Assembly (NCBI GenBank): GCA_002500665.1
Contig: DLRY01000043.1
Span: 2,492 to 26,820 of the forward strand
Source: Opitutia bacterium UBA7876
Lineage (GTDB): Bacteria > Verrucomicrobiota > Verrucomicrobiia > Opitutales > Seribacteraceae
Direction of reading: 5' to 3'
DNA: 24,329 nt
Shown here: positions 6,489 to 14,460 of the stretch, piece after piece
Layout: the number at the start of each line of letters is the position of its first letter
How positions within the stretch are numbered: the first letter of the stretch is position 1
Translations under genes and position numbers: made by a program
The notes under the pieces: model-generated
Told to the model about the DNA's origin: nothing
Seen by the model: the letters and a program-made list of their open reading frames with translations, nothing else
The model's database searches: none

Positions 6489-7442
6489 TTACTGGGAATC
6501 AAGGGCGTTCTCCTTTTTCGGGCTCCTCTTTTCCATTTCCTCGTTGATCTTGGCCAGCACGAGGGCGGTATCGATCTCAACCATGAGCCCGACGTTGCGT
6601 TTTTTCCGGGTTACGGAGGTTTTCATCTTGGGGAGAATCTCGTCGAGTTGCGGATCGATGCCGACGTCGGCTCCGAGGGCCAGCATACTGGACGCCCCCC
6701 GCATGACGTTCTCCAGATGAACGGCGGTTTCCTCGTCGCTTGCGCGCAGCGCCATGGCCATTCTCATGGAGCTTCCGGATTCACCAAGGGCAAAGCCAAC
6801 CAAGTCCGCCTTCTTCATGATTGCCGCCTGGGGGGCTGGGATGGACTGGTTCTGCAGAGCCATGACCTTGCCTATGCTCATGGTCATCATGGCCATGGGC
6901 TTGTCGATCATGCCGGTGAGGTGAGAGGATACCGCGGACTTCGCCTGGGAAGGGGCTTTCCCATCCAAAACGTCCAGCCCATGGGCAAGAAGCTTCTGGT
7001 TGGGAGCGGCGATGACCGCATGCGGGCCGAGGGCGGAAAAGGCCCCTTTCTTGAAGCTGTAGAGGGTTCTTTTGCCTCTCTTTTGAATCTGGACTTTCTC
7101 ATTCAAGGCGGCAAAACCTTCCAGCTGCGTCGCATTCATTCCGCCGTGCGCGAGAATGATGGCTTCGTCCTCTTTGCCCGAGCCGTAGGCGGTAGCCACA
7201 CCGAGCTTTTCAAAGTCGAGACCGAAGACCGCCTTGAGCCCGTTCAGTTGCTGGGTGAATTGAGGATCCTTGCGGGCTTCGTCGAGGATATGGGAACCGA
7301 TCCTGGAATTGAGGATGGATTGAAAATCGAGGTGGGCGACCCAGTTGGCCTGCTTGGAGACTTTGTGATCGGGGGTGGGCGCGGCGGCCAGGGCGCAAAG
7401 GGAAGCGGCGACGAGGCTTATGGGCAAGATGAGTGTTTTCAT
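6489..7442 (-). CDS. exported protein of unknown function, first gene of the ECF sigma operon
   Basis: 317 residues with a clear signal peptide (MKTLILPISLVAASLCALAAA, cleavage near residue 21). The mature part has no membrane segment, no cysteines in motifs and a Met-rich middle (about 180-235, including MAMMTMSIGKVMAL). It ends in a charged tail (EEMEKRSPKKEN). The arrangement of helical and strand-like stretches suggests a tandem-domain periplasmic protein, but no family is recognised. It precedes the sigma and probable anti-sigma genes in a likely operon, so it may be the envelope-side sensor or an output of the circuit. A Shine-Dalgarno sequence, AAAGGA, lies about 10 bases before the ATG at 7442. 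Upstream is the largest intergenic region of the window, with nested inverted repeats. Confidence 0.82.
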   Translation of the reverse strand: MKTLILPISLVAASLCALAAAPTPDHKVSKQANWVAHLDFQSILNSRIGSHILDEARKDPQFTQQLNGLKAVFGLDFEKLGVATAYGSGKEDEAIILAHGGMNATQLEGFAALNEKVQIQKRGKRTLYSFKKGAFSALGPHAVIAAPNQKLLAHGLDVLDGKAPSQAKSAVSSHLTGMIDKPMAMMTMSIGKVMALQNQSIPAPQAAIMKKADLVGFALGESGSSMRMAMALRASDEETAVHLENVMRGASSMLALGADVGIDPQLDEILPKMKTSVTRKKRNVGLMVEIDTALVLAKINEEMEKRSPKKENALDSQ

Positions 7443-7500
7443 GGGTGATGGGTCCTTTCTTTAGTGGGTTTCGGATTTCCGTTTCCCCTAGTACACCCCT

Positions 7501-7608
7501 TGCGGGCGGGTGGTTACGTGTCGGCTGAAAAAAATTACTATGCGGGGATAGTCCGATCATTCCTTGAGCATAGGTTTTTTCAAACGAAAATTTCAGCCAA
7601 TGCCCGCA
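7501..7608. repeat. three nested inverted repeats upstream of the ECF sigma operon
   Basis: Perfect arm pairs nest inside each other: TGCGGGC (7501-7507) with GCCCGCA (7602-7608), GGCTGAAA (7523-7530) with TTTCAGCC (7591-7598), and CTATGC (7538-7543) with GCATAG (7568-7573). The region is AT-rich and untranslated. It could be an operator array around the promoter or a structured leader RNA. Individually short repeats occur by chance; the nesting in the right place is what makes it notable. Confidence 0.4.
7556..7583 (-). promoter_or_regulatory. candidate promoter of the 317-residue protein/ECF sigma operon
   Basis: On the minus strand TTGAAA (7583-7578) and AATGAT (7561-7556) are separated by 16 bases, matching 5 of 6 and 4 of 6 consensus positions. 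Transcription would start near 7549, leaving a leader of about 107 bases before the ATG at 7442. The promoter sits between the arms of the nested inverted repeats. Confidence 0.3.
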
Positions 7609-7667
7609 AAAAACTAGAAATTATGATGGGAGGCTTGGGCTCCGCAGGACGAGCTTGACGTCCGGGG

Positions 7668-9095
7668 TCAGGACAAAACCTGCTTCACGACGTGTCCGTG
7701 AACGTCGGTCAGCCTGAAGTGGCGGCCCTGGTACTTGAAGGTAAGCCGTTCGTGGTCGATGCCGAGCAAATGCAGGATGGTGGCGTGGAAATCGTGCACG
7801 TGGACGCCATCCTCCGCCACGCTGTAGGAATAATCATCGGATCGCCCGTAGGTCAGTCCGCCCTTGGATCCTCCTCCGGCGAACCAGATGGAGTAGTTTC
7901 GCGGGTGATGATCGCGTCCGAAATTCGAGCCGTTGAATTTTCCCTGGCAATAATTGGTGCGCCCGAATTCCCCGCCCCAGACCACCAGGGTGTCCTTGAG
8001 CATGCCCCTTTGCTTGAGGTCGTGGACCAGGGCGTAGGATGCTTGGTCGGTTTCCTTGCACTGTCGCCTGATGCCCCCGGGCAAGCCCCCGTGCTGGTCC
8101 CAGCCCGGGTGGTAGAGCTGGATGAAGCGCACCCCTTTCTCGGCGAGCCTGCGAGCCAGCAGGCAATTGGCCGGGAAGGTTCCCGGTTTGCGGGCGTCCT
8201 CCCCGTAGAGCTTGAAAGTCGAGTCGGGTTCCTTCGTGAGATCGGTGACCTCGGGTATGGAGCTTTGCATGCGGAAGCCCATCTCGTACTGGGCGATGCG
8301 GGTCTCCAGTCCGTCGTCGCCCGTTCGCCGCCGCTGGATCTCATGGAGTTCCTTCAGACGGTCGAGCATATTCCGCCTGCTCCGGGTGGAAATCCCCTGG
8401 GGACTGTTCAGGTAGAGAATGGCGTCCTTGTCGGCGCGGAAGCGGGTGCCGGCGTGCTTGCCGGGAAGGAATCCGCTTCCCCAGAGCCGCGAGACGAGAG
8501 GCTGTCCGCCCTTGTTCTTGGTCACCAGGGTAACGAAGCTGGGGAGGTTCTCGTTCATCGATCCCAGGCCGTAGGATAGCCAGGCTCCCATGCTGGGCCG
8601 GCCCGGGAATTGGGAACCCGTCTGCATGAAGGTCACGCCCGGCCCATGGTTGATGGCTTCGGTATACATCGAATTGACGATGCACATGTCGTCGGCGATC
8701 TTTGCGGTGTGGGGAAGGATCTCGCTGATCCATTGCCCGCTCTGGCCATGCTGGGAAAATTTGAAGGGTGATCCGACCAGGGGAAGACTGGCCTGGTTGC
8801 CGGACATGCCGGTGAGCCTTTGGCCCTTGCGCACGGAGTCGGGCAGCTCCTTGCCCGTTTCCTCCTTGAGGCGGGGTTTGTGGTCGAATAGGTCGATCTG
8901 GGAGGGGCCGCCCGACTGGAAGAGATAGATCACCCGCTTGGCCTTGGCGGGGTGGTGAAGGGATTGTCCGGACTCGGCGTGGAGCATATTGGCCAGGGCC
9001 AATCCCCCGAGTCCTCCCCCGAAGCGCTGGAGGAAATTGCGACGGGGCATGCCGAGGGAGGGTTCGTTCCCGGTGCAGAGCGTCTTGTGTTTCAT
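7668..9095 (-). CDS. DUF1501 protein with twin-arginine signal (sulfatase-fold family)
   Basis: About 475 residues. A Tat signal (MPRRNFLQRFGGG, then a hydrophobic LGGLALANML) marks export of a folded protein. Family hallmarks follow: LFQSGGPSQIDLFDHKP after the signal, GAWLSYGLGSMNENLPSFV, GVRFIQLYHPGWDQHGG, WGGEFGRT and the closing DFHATILHLLGIDHERLTFKYQGR. DUF1501 proteins share the alkaline-phosphatase/sulfatase fold; their reaction is not established. They are almost always encoded next to DUF1549/DUF1553 cytochromes, as here. Two ATGs compete, 9101 and 9095. The second is preferred because ATAAGGA (9101-9107) sits 5 bases before it. It starts 8 bases after the stop of the upstream cytochrome gene and closes a three-gene operon. 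Confidence 0.94.
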   Translation of the reverse strand: MKHKTLCTGNEPSLGMPRRNFLQRFGGGLGGLALANMLHAESGQSLHHPAKAKRVIYLFQSGGPSQIDLFDHKPRLKEETGKELPDSVRKGQRLTGMSGNQASLPLVGSPFKFSQHGQSGQWISEILPHTAKIADDMCIVNSMYTEAINHGPGVTFMQTGSQFPGRPSMGAWLSYGLGSMNENLPSFVTLVTKNKGGQPLVSRLWGSGFLPGKHAGTRFRADKDAILYLNSPQGISTRSRRNMLDRLKELHEIQRRRTGDDGLETRIAQYEMGFRMQSSIPEVTDLTKEPDSTFKLYGEDARKPGTFPANCLLARRLAEKGVRFIQLYHPGWDQHGGLPGGIRRQCKETDQASYALVHDLKQRGMLKDTLVVWGGEFGRTNYCQGKFNGSNFGRDHHPRNYSIWFAGGGSKGGLTYGRSDDYSYSVAEDGVHVHDFHATILHLLGIDHERLTFKYQGRHFRLTDVHGHVVKQVLS

Positions 9096-9103
9096 GGCCA
9101 TCC

Positions 9104-12100
9104 TTATCTTTTGGAGAGGGTTTCGTCGAAATTCATGAGGGTGGAAACGAAATTGGTCACCGCAGCCAGCAGGGCGGAGTTCTTGGTCTTGGCCCGGTAA
9201 TAGCCGACCTCTAGGAATTTCTTCGTTTCCTTTTCGTCCTTGAAGAACTCTCTTTGCTCGCGCAGGAGGCGCAACAGGATGCCGCTCTCCCTTTCGTCCG
9301 GATACCTGCTGGTCAACTGACGGAACGCCTCTCTCGCCAACTTCTCGGGGTTCTCCTCCCCATGGTTTTCAATGAGCCTGTCCGCGGTGGCCCGGGCCGC
9401 TTCCACGAACTGCGTGCCGTTGAGCAGGATGAGGGCCTGAGAGGCGGAATCGGTCCGCTCCCGGCGGACCGTGCAGACGTCGCGCTTGGAGGCGTCGAGA
9501 GCCATCATGACGGGGGCTGGGCCGGTCCGTTTCCAAAAAGTGTAGAGGCTGCGGCGGTAGACATTGGGGGCCCCGTCCGGGTTGATGGGCTTGAACGAGA
9601 CCTTGAGGTCATAGGGGCGCGAGCCCCCTCCGCCGACTTTCTTGTGCAGGAGACCGGACTGAGCCAGCAGGCCATCGCGAATCATTTCGGCATTTAGGCG
9701 GTAGGCGGGCGCCCGGCTGAGGAGAAGGTTCTCCGGATCTTGCTCCTTGGCGTTCGCGAGGATTCGGCTTTCCTGCCGGTAGGTATGAGACAGGACCATG
9801 GTCTTGAGCAAACGGCGCAAATCCCAGCCCGAGTTCACGAAGTCGCGGGCCAGCCAGTCCAGGAGCTGGGGATGGGTCGGGGGCTTGCCCTGCATGCCGA
9901 AATCCTCGGAGGTGGAAACCAGTCCGCGTCCGAAGATCATTTGCCAGTAGCGGTTCACCGTTACGCGGGCCAGCAGGGGATGGTCGGGGGAGGTGAGCCA
10001 CTCGGCCAGGCCGAGCCGGTTTTTCGGGGCGCCCTTGGGCAGGCGCGGCAGAACCTGGGGCGTTGCTCTCTCTACGACTTCTCCGCGTTCCGAGTAGAGC
10101 CCCCGTCCCAGAACGTGCGTTTCGCGCAGACCGGGCATTTCCTTCATCACCATAATCTCGGTGAGCCTTTGACGCTGATCCCCGAAGCTCTTTCGCTCGT
10201 TGTAAATTTCGCGTTGAGCGGTGACCGCGGGAGGGTAGACGCTTTGCAGAAAAACCGCTCGCCTGGCCTCCTCCTCGCTGCCCTTGGCCAAGCCCGAAAG
10301 CCTTGACACCTCGGAAGCGGTTAGGACCCGGTCGAACAAATAGAACTCGTCGAGCATTCCGTTCTTGAAACCGCGGTCACGCATCCTTTGGGCAAAGCCG
10401 AGGAAGGGATCGCCGCCCCCCGTGATTTCGCGGGTCAGGTGGTCTTTGACCACATCGACGTCGGCTGCCTTTCCGTTTTCATAAAGTTTCAGGCCCCTCG
10501 CCCGGCTCGATCCGTCGTAGGTAAGCCCGACATGGGTCCATTCGTTTACGGCAAGGCGTTTTTTCGAGCGTATGCGAATGGCGTTACCCGGCCAGAAGTG
10601 GATTAGGGCGGGAGAAAGCCTGCCGTCCTCGATCAATACCTCGTACCCCCGGCTGGCCGCATCCGTCCAGGCTTTGGATCGGCGGGCGATAACCGCCCGG
10701 TCGAGCAATTGGGTCGGCTTTACCCAGAAAGCCATGCTGAAGGACTGGTGACGGTTGAAGTCGCCGAATCCGGACGGGAAGTTCAAGGCATCGTCCCCGG
10801 TGAATTGAATCCCTTTTCCGAGCTTACCTTCAACTTCCTTGTTGTTTCCATTCGTGTTGGCGGCCTTTGCAGGGTTGGCTTCGTTGGGGTATCGGTTTCC
10901 TTCCCGTTGATCGAAAGAGAGGTAAGCCAGAGGCGCGCCCCACTCGGTTTGTGGTTTGCTCTCGATCTTCCATTTTCCAATGAGGAAGTTCTCGACCTGT
11001 TCAACCTCCTCGCCGGACAATTCGCGTTCGTAGATGAGAAGTTCCCCGATTTCGCCATCCCAATTGTACTTGCCTCCGAATCCGCGATCCTTCCCGATCC
11101 TGCTTGCCGTGACCTTGCCCGGGGTGACGAGCGAAACCACGGCCAACTGGTTGGGGTAGGGCGACGATGCATCCCCTGGGGCGCCATTGACCCTGAGCTT
11201 TCCCTTCCTGACGTTTTCATGAGTGTGCTGAGGGTGCCAGAACTTGGACCCGTTGGAATAAAAGTGATGAACGGAAGGATGGCTCAAGGGCGAGCCGTGG
11301 TTGCCGGCCTTTTTGCTCATGACCCAAAAAACACTCCGTATGCCGGTGATTTCCTTCCATTCGTGGTAGTCGTTCTTCTGCGAGTCGAATTTCATGACCT
11401 TCAAACCGCTCGCCTTGTGGGCAATGACCATGGGGGATCCGTGCCGCTTGGCATGGTTCTCCCTTTCGCTTCGGTCGTTCCAGGTTCCCCCGGAAGAATC
11501 AAGCTCGCTCGCATCGAGCCAAAGGGAAGGCTTGAATTCGCCCGGGTTACGGTTCTTGCTTGGGTTCTCCGGGGGGAGAGCTTGTTCGGAAAAGAAAACG
11601 GCCGACCCGATCTTTTCTTCCTCGATGGAACGCGTCCACTCTTGGAAAGCCTCGTCCGTCTCTATGGCTACGGCTATTTCTGCGAGTTTTTCCTCCGCAT
11701 GCCTGACCTTCTCATCGCTGGGCAAATCTCCGAGCTCGAGTGTGGGGGTGGGCACGGATCCCGTGAAATAGGAATAGAGACCCGCCTCGTCGATGTTGTT
11801 GAAGAAGGCGGAGAGGGAGAAGTAGTCCTTCTGGGTCACGGGGTCGTACTTGTGGTCGTGGCAACGGGTGCATTCCATGGTCAGGCCGAGAAAAGCCGTG
11901 CCGAAGGTATGGACCCGGTCGGTCACGTACTCGATGCGGAATTCCTCCGGAACGCTTCCCCCTTCCACTTTTTGCGGGTGAAGCCGGTTGAAGCAGGTGG
12001 CGAGGATCTGGTCCCGGGTGGCGTTGGGAATGAGGTCCCCCGCGACTTGCTCGGTGACGAATCGGTCGTAGGGCTGGTTCTTGCGGAAGGATCGAATGAC

Positions 12101-12835
12101 CCAATCCCTCCAGGGCCAGACGTTGCGGTTACGGTCGACCTGGTAGCCGTAGGTATCGGAGTAGCGCGCCACGTCCAGCCACTCCGAGGTCATGCGCTCG
12201 GCGTATTCGTCGGAATCCATCAACCGGTCGACGACTTTCCCATAGGCATCTTCGGAAGAATCGGCGATGAAGGCATCCACCTGCTCGATGGAGGGGGGCA
12301 GACCGGTCAGGTCGAAGGTCGCCCGGCGCAGCCAGCTGACCTTGTCCGCCTCGGGGCTTGGCTCGAGGGGCGAACCGTCGAGGGCACGGGCAATGAAGTG
12401 GTCGATTTCATTGCCCGGACTCGGGTGCTTGGACGGAGGGACTTCCACGGACTCGGGCAGAAGCCTGAAGGCCCAGTGGCTGTCGTATTTTCCGCCCTCC
12501 TTGATCCACTGGTCGAGCAGATCCTTCTCACGCTCCGTGAGCGGGAGCTTGGATTCCGGGGGTGGCATCACCTCATCGGCCTCGTTTGTCCGAATGCGCC
12601 AGTGAATCTCGGAATCCTCCAGGCTTCCCGGGCTCAGCCCGACCATGCCCTGGTGGTCCTTCGTGGCCTGCTCGAAGGAATCGAGCCGGAAATCGGACTT
12701 CTGGTTTCTGGCGTCGGGACCATGGCACTTGAAGCACTTGTCGGACAAGATCGGCCTTACGTCCCGGTTGAAGTCGATTTCCGCGTAAGCGCAGAGGATC
12801 GGGGCCAAGAGCAATGCCGGGAGAAGCTTCATCAT
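9104..12835 (-). CDS. large exported DUF1549/DUF1553 cytochrome protein with two inserted concanavalin-like domains
   Basis: 1243 residues. In order: signal peptide (1-18), PSCYT1 haem domain (FNRDVRPILSDKCFKCHGP, CxxCH at 34-38), DUF1549/PSCYT2 (about 140-350, with FDLTGLPP, a second CxxCH CTRCH at 322-326 and HDHKYDPV), a first concanavalin/LamG-like domain (about 434-622, PSLWLDASELDSSGGTWNDRS to LLIYERELSGEE), a second (about 634-850, SMAFWVKPT to MLDEFYLFDRVLT) and DUF1553/PSD1 (about 937-1200, VNRYWQMIFGRGLV, LSHTYRQES, YRRSLYTFWKRT, RTDSASQALILLN). Members without inserts are usually about 700-1000 residues. The inserts probably bind carbohydrate (inference), tying a haem redox protein to a glycan substrate. 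AAGGA lies about 11 bases before the ATG at 12835. It follows a sulfatase gene by 41 bases and precedes DUF1501. Confidence 0.94.
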   Translation of the reverse strand: MMKLLPALLLAPILCAYAEIDFNRDVRPILSDKCFKCHGPDARNQKSDFRLDSFEQATKDHQGMVGLSPGSLEDSEIHWRIRTNEADEVMPPPESKLPLTEREKDLLDQWIKEGGKYDSHWAFRLLPESVEVPPSKHPSPGNEIDHFIARALDGSPLEPSPEADKVSWLRRATFDLTGLPPSIEQVDAFIADSSEDAYGKVVDRLMDSDEYAERMTSEWLDVARYSDTYGYQVDRNRNVWPWRDWVIRSFRKNQPYDRFVTEQVAGDLIPNATRDQILATCFNRLHPQKVEGGSVPEEFRIEYVTDRVHTFGTAFLGLTMECTRCHDHKYDPVTQKDYFSLSAFFNNIDEAGLYSYFTGSVPTPTLELGDLPSDEKVRHAEEKLAEIAVAIETDEAFQEWTRSIEEEKIGSAVFFSEQALPPENPSKNRNPGEFKPSLWLDASELDSSGGTWNDRSERENHAKRHGSPMVIAHKASGLKVMKFDSQKNDYHEWKEITGIRSVFWVMSKKAGNHGSPLSHPSVHHFYSNGSKFWHPQHTHENVRKGKLRVNGAPGDASSPYPNQLAVVSLVTPGKVTASRIGKDRGFGGKYNWDGEIGELLIYERELSGEEVEQVENFLIGKWKIESKPQTEWGAPLAYLSFDQREGNRYPNEANPAKAANTNGNNKEVEGKLGKGIQFTGDDALNFPSGFGDFNRHQSFSMAFWVKPTQLLDRAVIARRSKAWTDAASRGYEVLIEDGRLSPALIHFWPGNAIRIRSKKRLAVNEWTHVGLTYDGSSRARGLKLYENGKAADVDVVKDHLTREITGGGDPFLGFAQRMRDRGFKNGMLDEFYLFDRVLTASEVSRLSGLAKGSEEEARRAVFLQSVYPPAVTAQREIYNERKSFGDQRQRLTEIMVMKEMPGLRETHVLGRGLYSERGEVVERATPQVLPRLPKGAPKNRLGLAEWLTSPDHPLLARVTVNRYWQMIFGRGLVSTSEDFGMQGKPPTHPQLLDWLARDFVNSGWDLRRLLKTMVLSHTYRQESRILANAKEQDPENLLLSRAPAYRLNAEMIRDGLLAQSGLLHKKVGGGGSRPYDLKVSFKPINPDGAPNVYRRSLYTFWKRTGPAPVMMALDASKRDVCTVRRERTDSASQALILLNGTQFVEAARATADRLIENHGEENPEKLAREAFRQLTSRYPDERESGILLRLLREQREFFKDEKETKKFLEVGYYRAKTKNSALLAAVTNFVSTLMNFDETLSKR

Positions 12836-12876
12836 AAGCGGTCGGGTCCTTGCCGGATGGGCATGGGCGGCCCCCC

Positions 12877-14355
12877 TTATTTGCCCTTGTATTCGGGGTT
12901 GGGCTTGGGAAGCTTGGCCCCGTCCGCCTTGAGGCGGGCGAGGAGGGCGGCGTCCAGTTCACGGACCTTGTCGGGCATGGCCTCCGCCAGGTTTTTGGTT
13001 TCCCCGAGGTCCTTTTCCAAGTCGTACAGCTCGTAGATGCCCTCCCAGAACTTGATGAGCTTCCAGTTGTCCCGGCGGATGATGGAATAGGGGCCCGGAG
13101 CGTGCCGGTAGTGGGGGAAGTGCCAATGCAAATCCTTTCGGCTCAGCGGCTTCTTTGCTCCCGACAAGAGATGATCCTGCAGCGAGAGCCCGTCGATCGC
13201 CCTGTTCTTGGGGAGATCCACCCCTGCCGCATCGAGGATGGTGGGAAAAAGATCGATCGAGCTGACGGGTGCATCGGAGACCTTGCCTGCAGGAACTTTT
13301 CCGGGCCAGCGGACGAGGAAGGGCACGCGGATGCCGCCTTCGTAGGAGTATCCCTTTCCGCTGCGCAAGGGAGCGTTGTCGGTCGGGTTGTTGTTGCGGT
13401 CGAGCCCGCCGTTGTCGCTTGTAAAGATGATCATCGTTCTGTCGTCGATCTTGAGTTCCTTGAGGACGGCCAGGATGTCGCGGGTGGAATCGTCCACCGA
13501 CTCGACCATGGCGGCGTAGCTTTTGTTCTTCTGGGTCTTGCCTTCCTTGCCCTCGTACTTGTCGGCCACCTCCTTGATGGACTGGATGGGCGTGTGCACC
13601 GCATAGTGCGCGACCTGCAGGAAGAAGGGCCGGTCCTTCCACTTGCGGATCAAGCCGACTGCCTCGTCAGCTTCTCTGTGGGTGAGGTATTCGCCTTTTT
13701 TCCTTCCGGGCAGCTTGTGGATGCCCGCCCGGATTGTGGGGTGGCGGTGCTTGGGGTTGTTGTAGGGATCGAAATAAGAGGGAGGCTGCCCGTAGTCGCA
13801 TCCCCCGAAGTTCGCCCTGTATCCTTGTTTCTCCGGATACCAGGCCGCGTCTCCCAGATGCCATTTCCCGATGTAACCGGACAGGTAGCCCTTGGCCGAG
13901 AGGGCCTCCGCGATGGTAATCTCCGAGCTGTCCATCCAGAACGGATTCGGGGGGCAGAGGAGCTTGCGGTTCTTGCCTCCCACGTACTCGGTCGGGTTCT
14001 TCTGGGGCGTTCCCATGTTGCCGCGCTGAAAGAGCGAGCGTATCCAGTCGGTTACCCCGAGCCGGTGTGGGTAGCGACCCGTTTGCACGGCGGCCCGGGT
14101 CGGGGAGCAAACGGCGCAGGCGGCGTACCCGTCGGTGAAGCGCATCCCTTCCTTGGCCAAACGATCGATGCTCGGGGTCTTGTAGAAATCCGACCCTTGG
14201 CAGGTGAGGTCCATCCATCCCATGTCGTCCACGAAAATGAGGATGACGTTGGGGGGCGTATCCTTGGCTTGCCCGGCAAGAGAAAGCCAGAGGCAAGACA
14301 ACAGGGCAACGGCCGAGGCTCTAAGGAAGGTAGGTGGGCTTGATAAACGAGTCAT
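12877..14355 (-). CDS. exported formylglycine-dependent sulfatase (first)
   Basis: About 492 residues: signal peptide (about 1-30, ending LAGQA), then a complete sulfatase active site. Residues seen are the metal-binding FVDDMGW (D43, D44), the formylglycine motif CSPTRAAVQTGR (C83), GKWHLG, HYAVHTP, TSDNGG and the later GKGYSYEGGIRVPF. It hydrolyses a sulfate ester outside the cytoplasm once the cysteine has been oxidised to formylglycine; the substrate cannot be read from sequence. No maturation enzyme is encoded in the window. The ATG at 14355 is chosen because it directly begins a good signal peptide. Upstream in-frame alternatives are an ATG at 14388 and a TTG at 14391, which would add 11-12 residues. 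First gene of the operon with the DUF1549/DUF1553 and DUF1501 genes. Confidence 0.95.
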   Translation of the reverse strand: MTRLSSPPTFLRASAVALLSCLWLSLAGQAKDTPPNVILIFVDDMGWMDLTCQGSDFYKTPSIDRLAKEGMRFTDGYAACAVCSPTRAAVQTGRYPHRLGVTDWIRSLFQRGNMGTPQKNPTEYVGGKNRKLLCPPNPFWMDSSEITIAEALSAKGYLSGYIGKWHLGDAAWYPEKQGYRANFGGCDYGQPPSYFDPYNNPKHRHPTIRAGIHKLPGRKKGEYLTHREADEAVGLIRKWKDRPFFLQVAHYAVHTPIQSIKEVADKYEGKEGKTQKNKSYAAMVESVDDSTRDILAVLKELKIDDRTMIIFTSDNGGLDRNNNPTDNAPLRSGKGYSYEGGIRVPFLVRWPGKVPAGKVSDAPVSSIDLFPTILDAAGVDLPKNRAIDGLSLQDHLLSGAKKPLSRKDLHWHFPHYRHAPGPYSIIRRDNWKLIKFWEGIYELYDLEKDLGETKNLAEAMPDKVRELDAALLARLKADGAKLPKPNPEYKGK

Positions 14356-14460
14356 GGGGAAAAGAGTAGAGATCTTTTGGGCTCTCATCAAGTTTCCGAT
14401 TCGTCCGTCCGGGCAAATCTTTTGCCAAGGCCGGGCGGCCCCGGTCGACTGCTTTTCGCC

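Noticed and set aside
6462..7448. 328-codon open frame on the plus strand, antisense to the exported 317-residue protein
   Set aside because: His/Gly-rich composition without domains or an upstream signal; the minus-strand frame has a signal peptide, a Shine-Dalgarno sequence and operon spacing.
7464..7658. 64-codon plus-strand frame in the largest intergenic region
   Set aside because: AT-rich untranslated-looking DNA containing the nested repeats; no ribosome site, and the product has no recognisable features.
10709..13036. 775-codon open frame on the plus strand, antisense to the DUF1549/DUF1553 gene
   Set aside because: Shadow frame of a GC-rich gene; its product lacks recognisable domains while the opposite strand has haem, DUF1549 and DUF1553 motifs throughout.
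12850..14343. 497-codon open frame on the plus strand, antisense to the first sulfatase
   Set aside because: Mirror of the sulfatase codons; Val/Gly/Arg-rich with no motif, whereas the minus strand has every sulfatase active-site residue.
14412..14444. Two small hairpins (GGCAAA/TTTGCC and CCGGG/CCCGG) after the EamA gene as a terminator
   Set aside because: Stems of 5-6 bp with no following T tract on the minus strand; not convincing as an intrinsic terminator.
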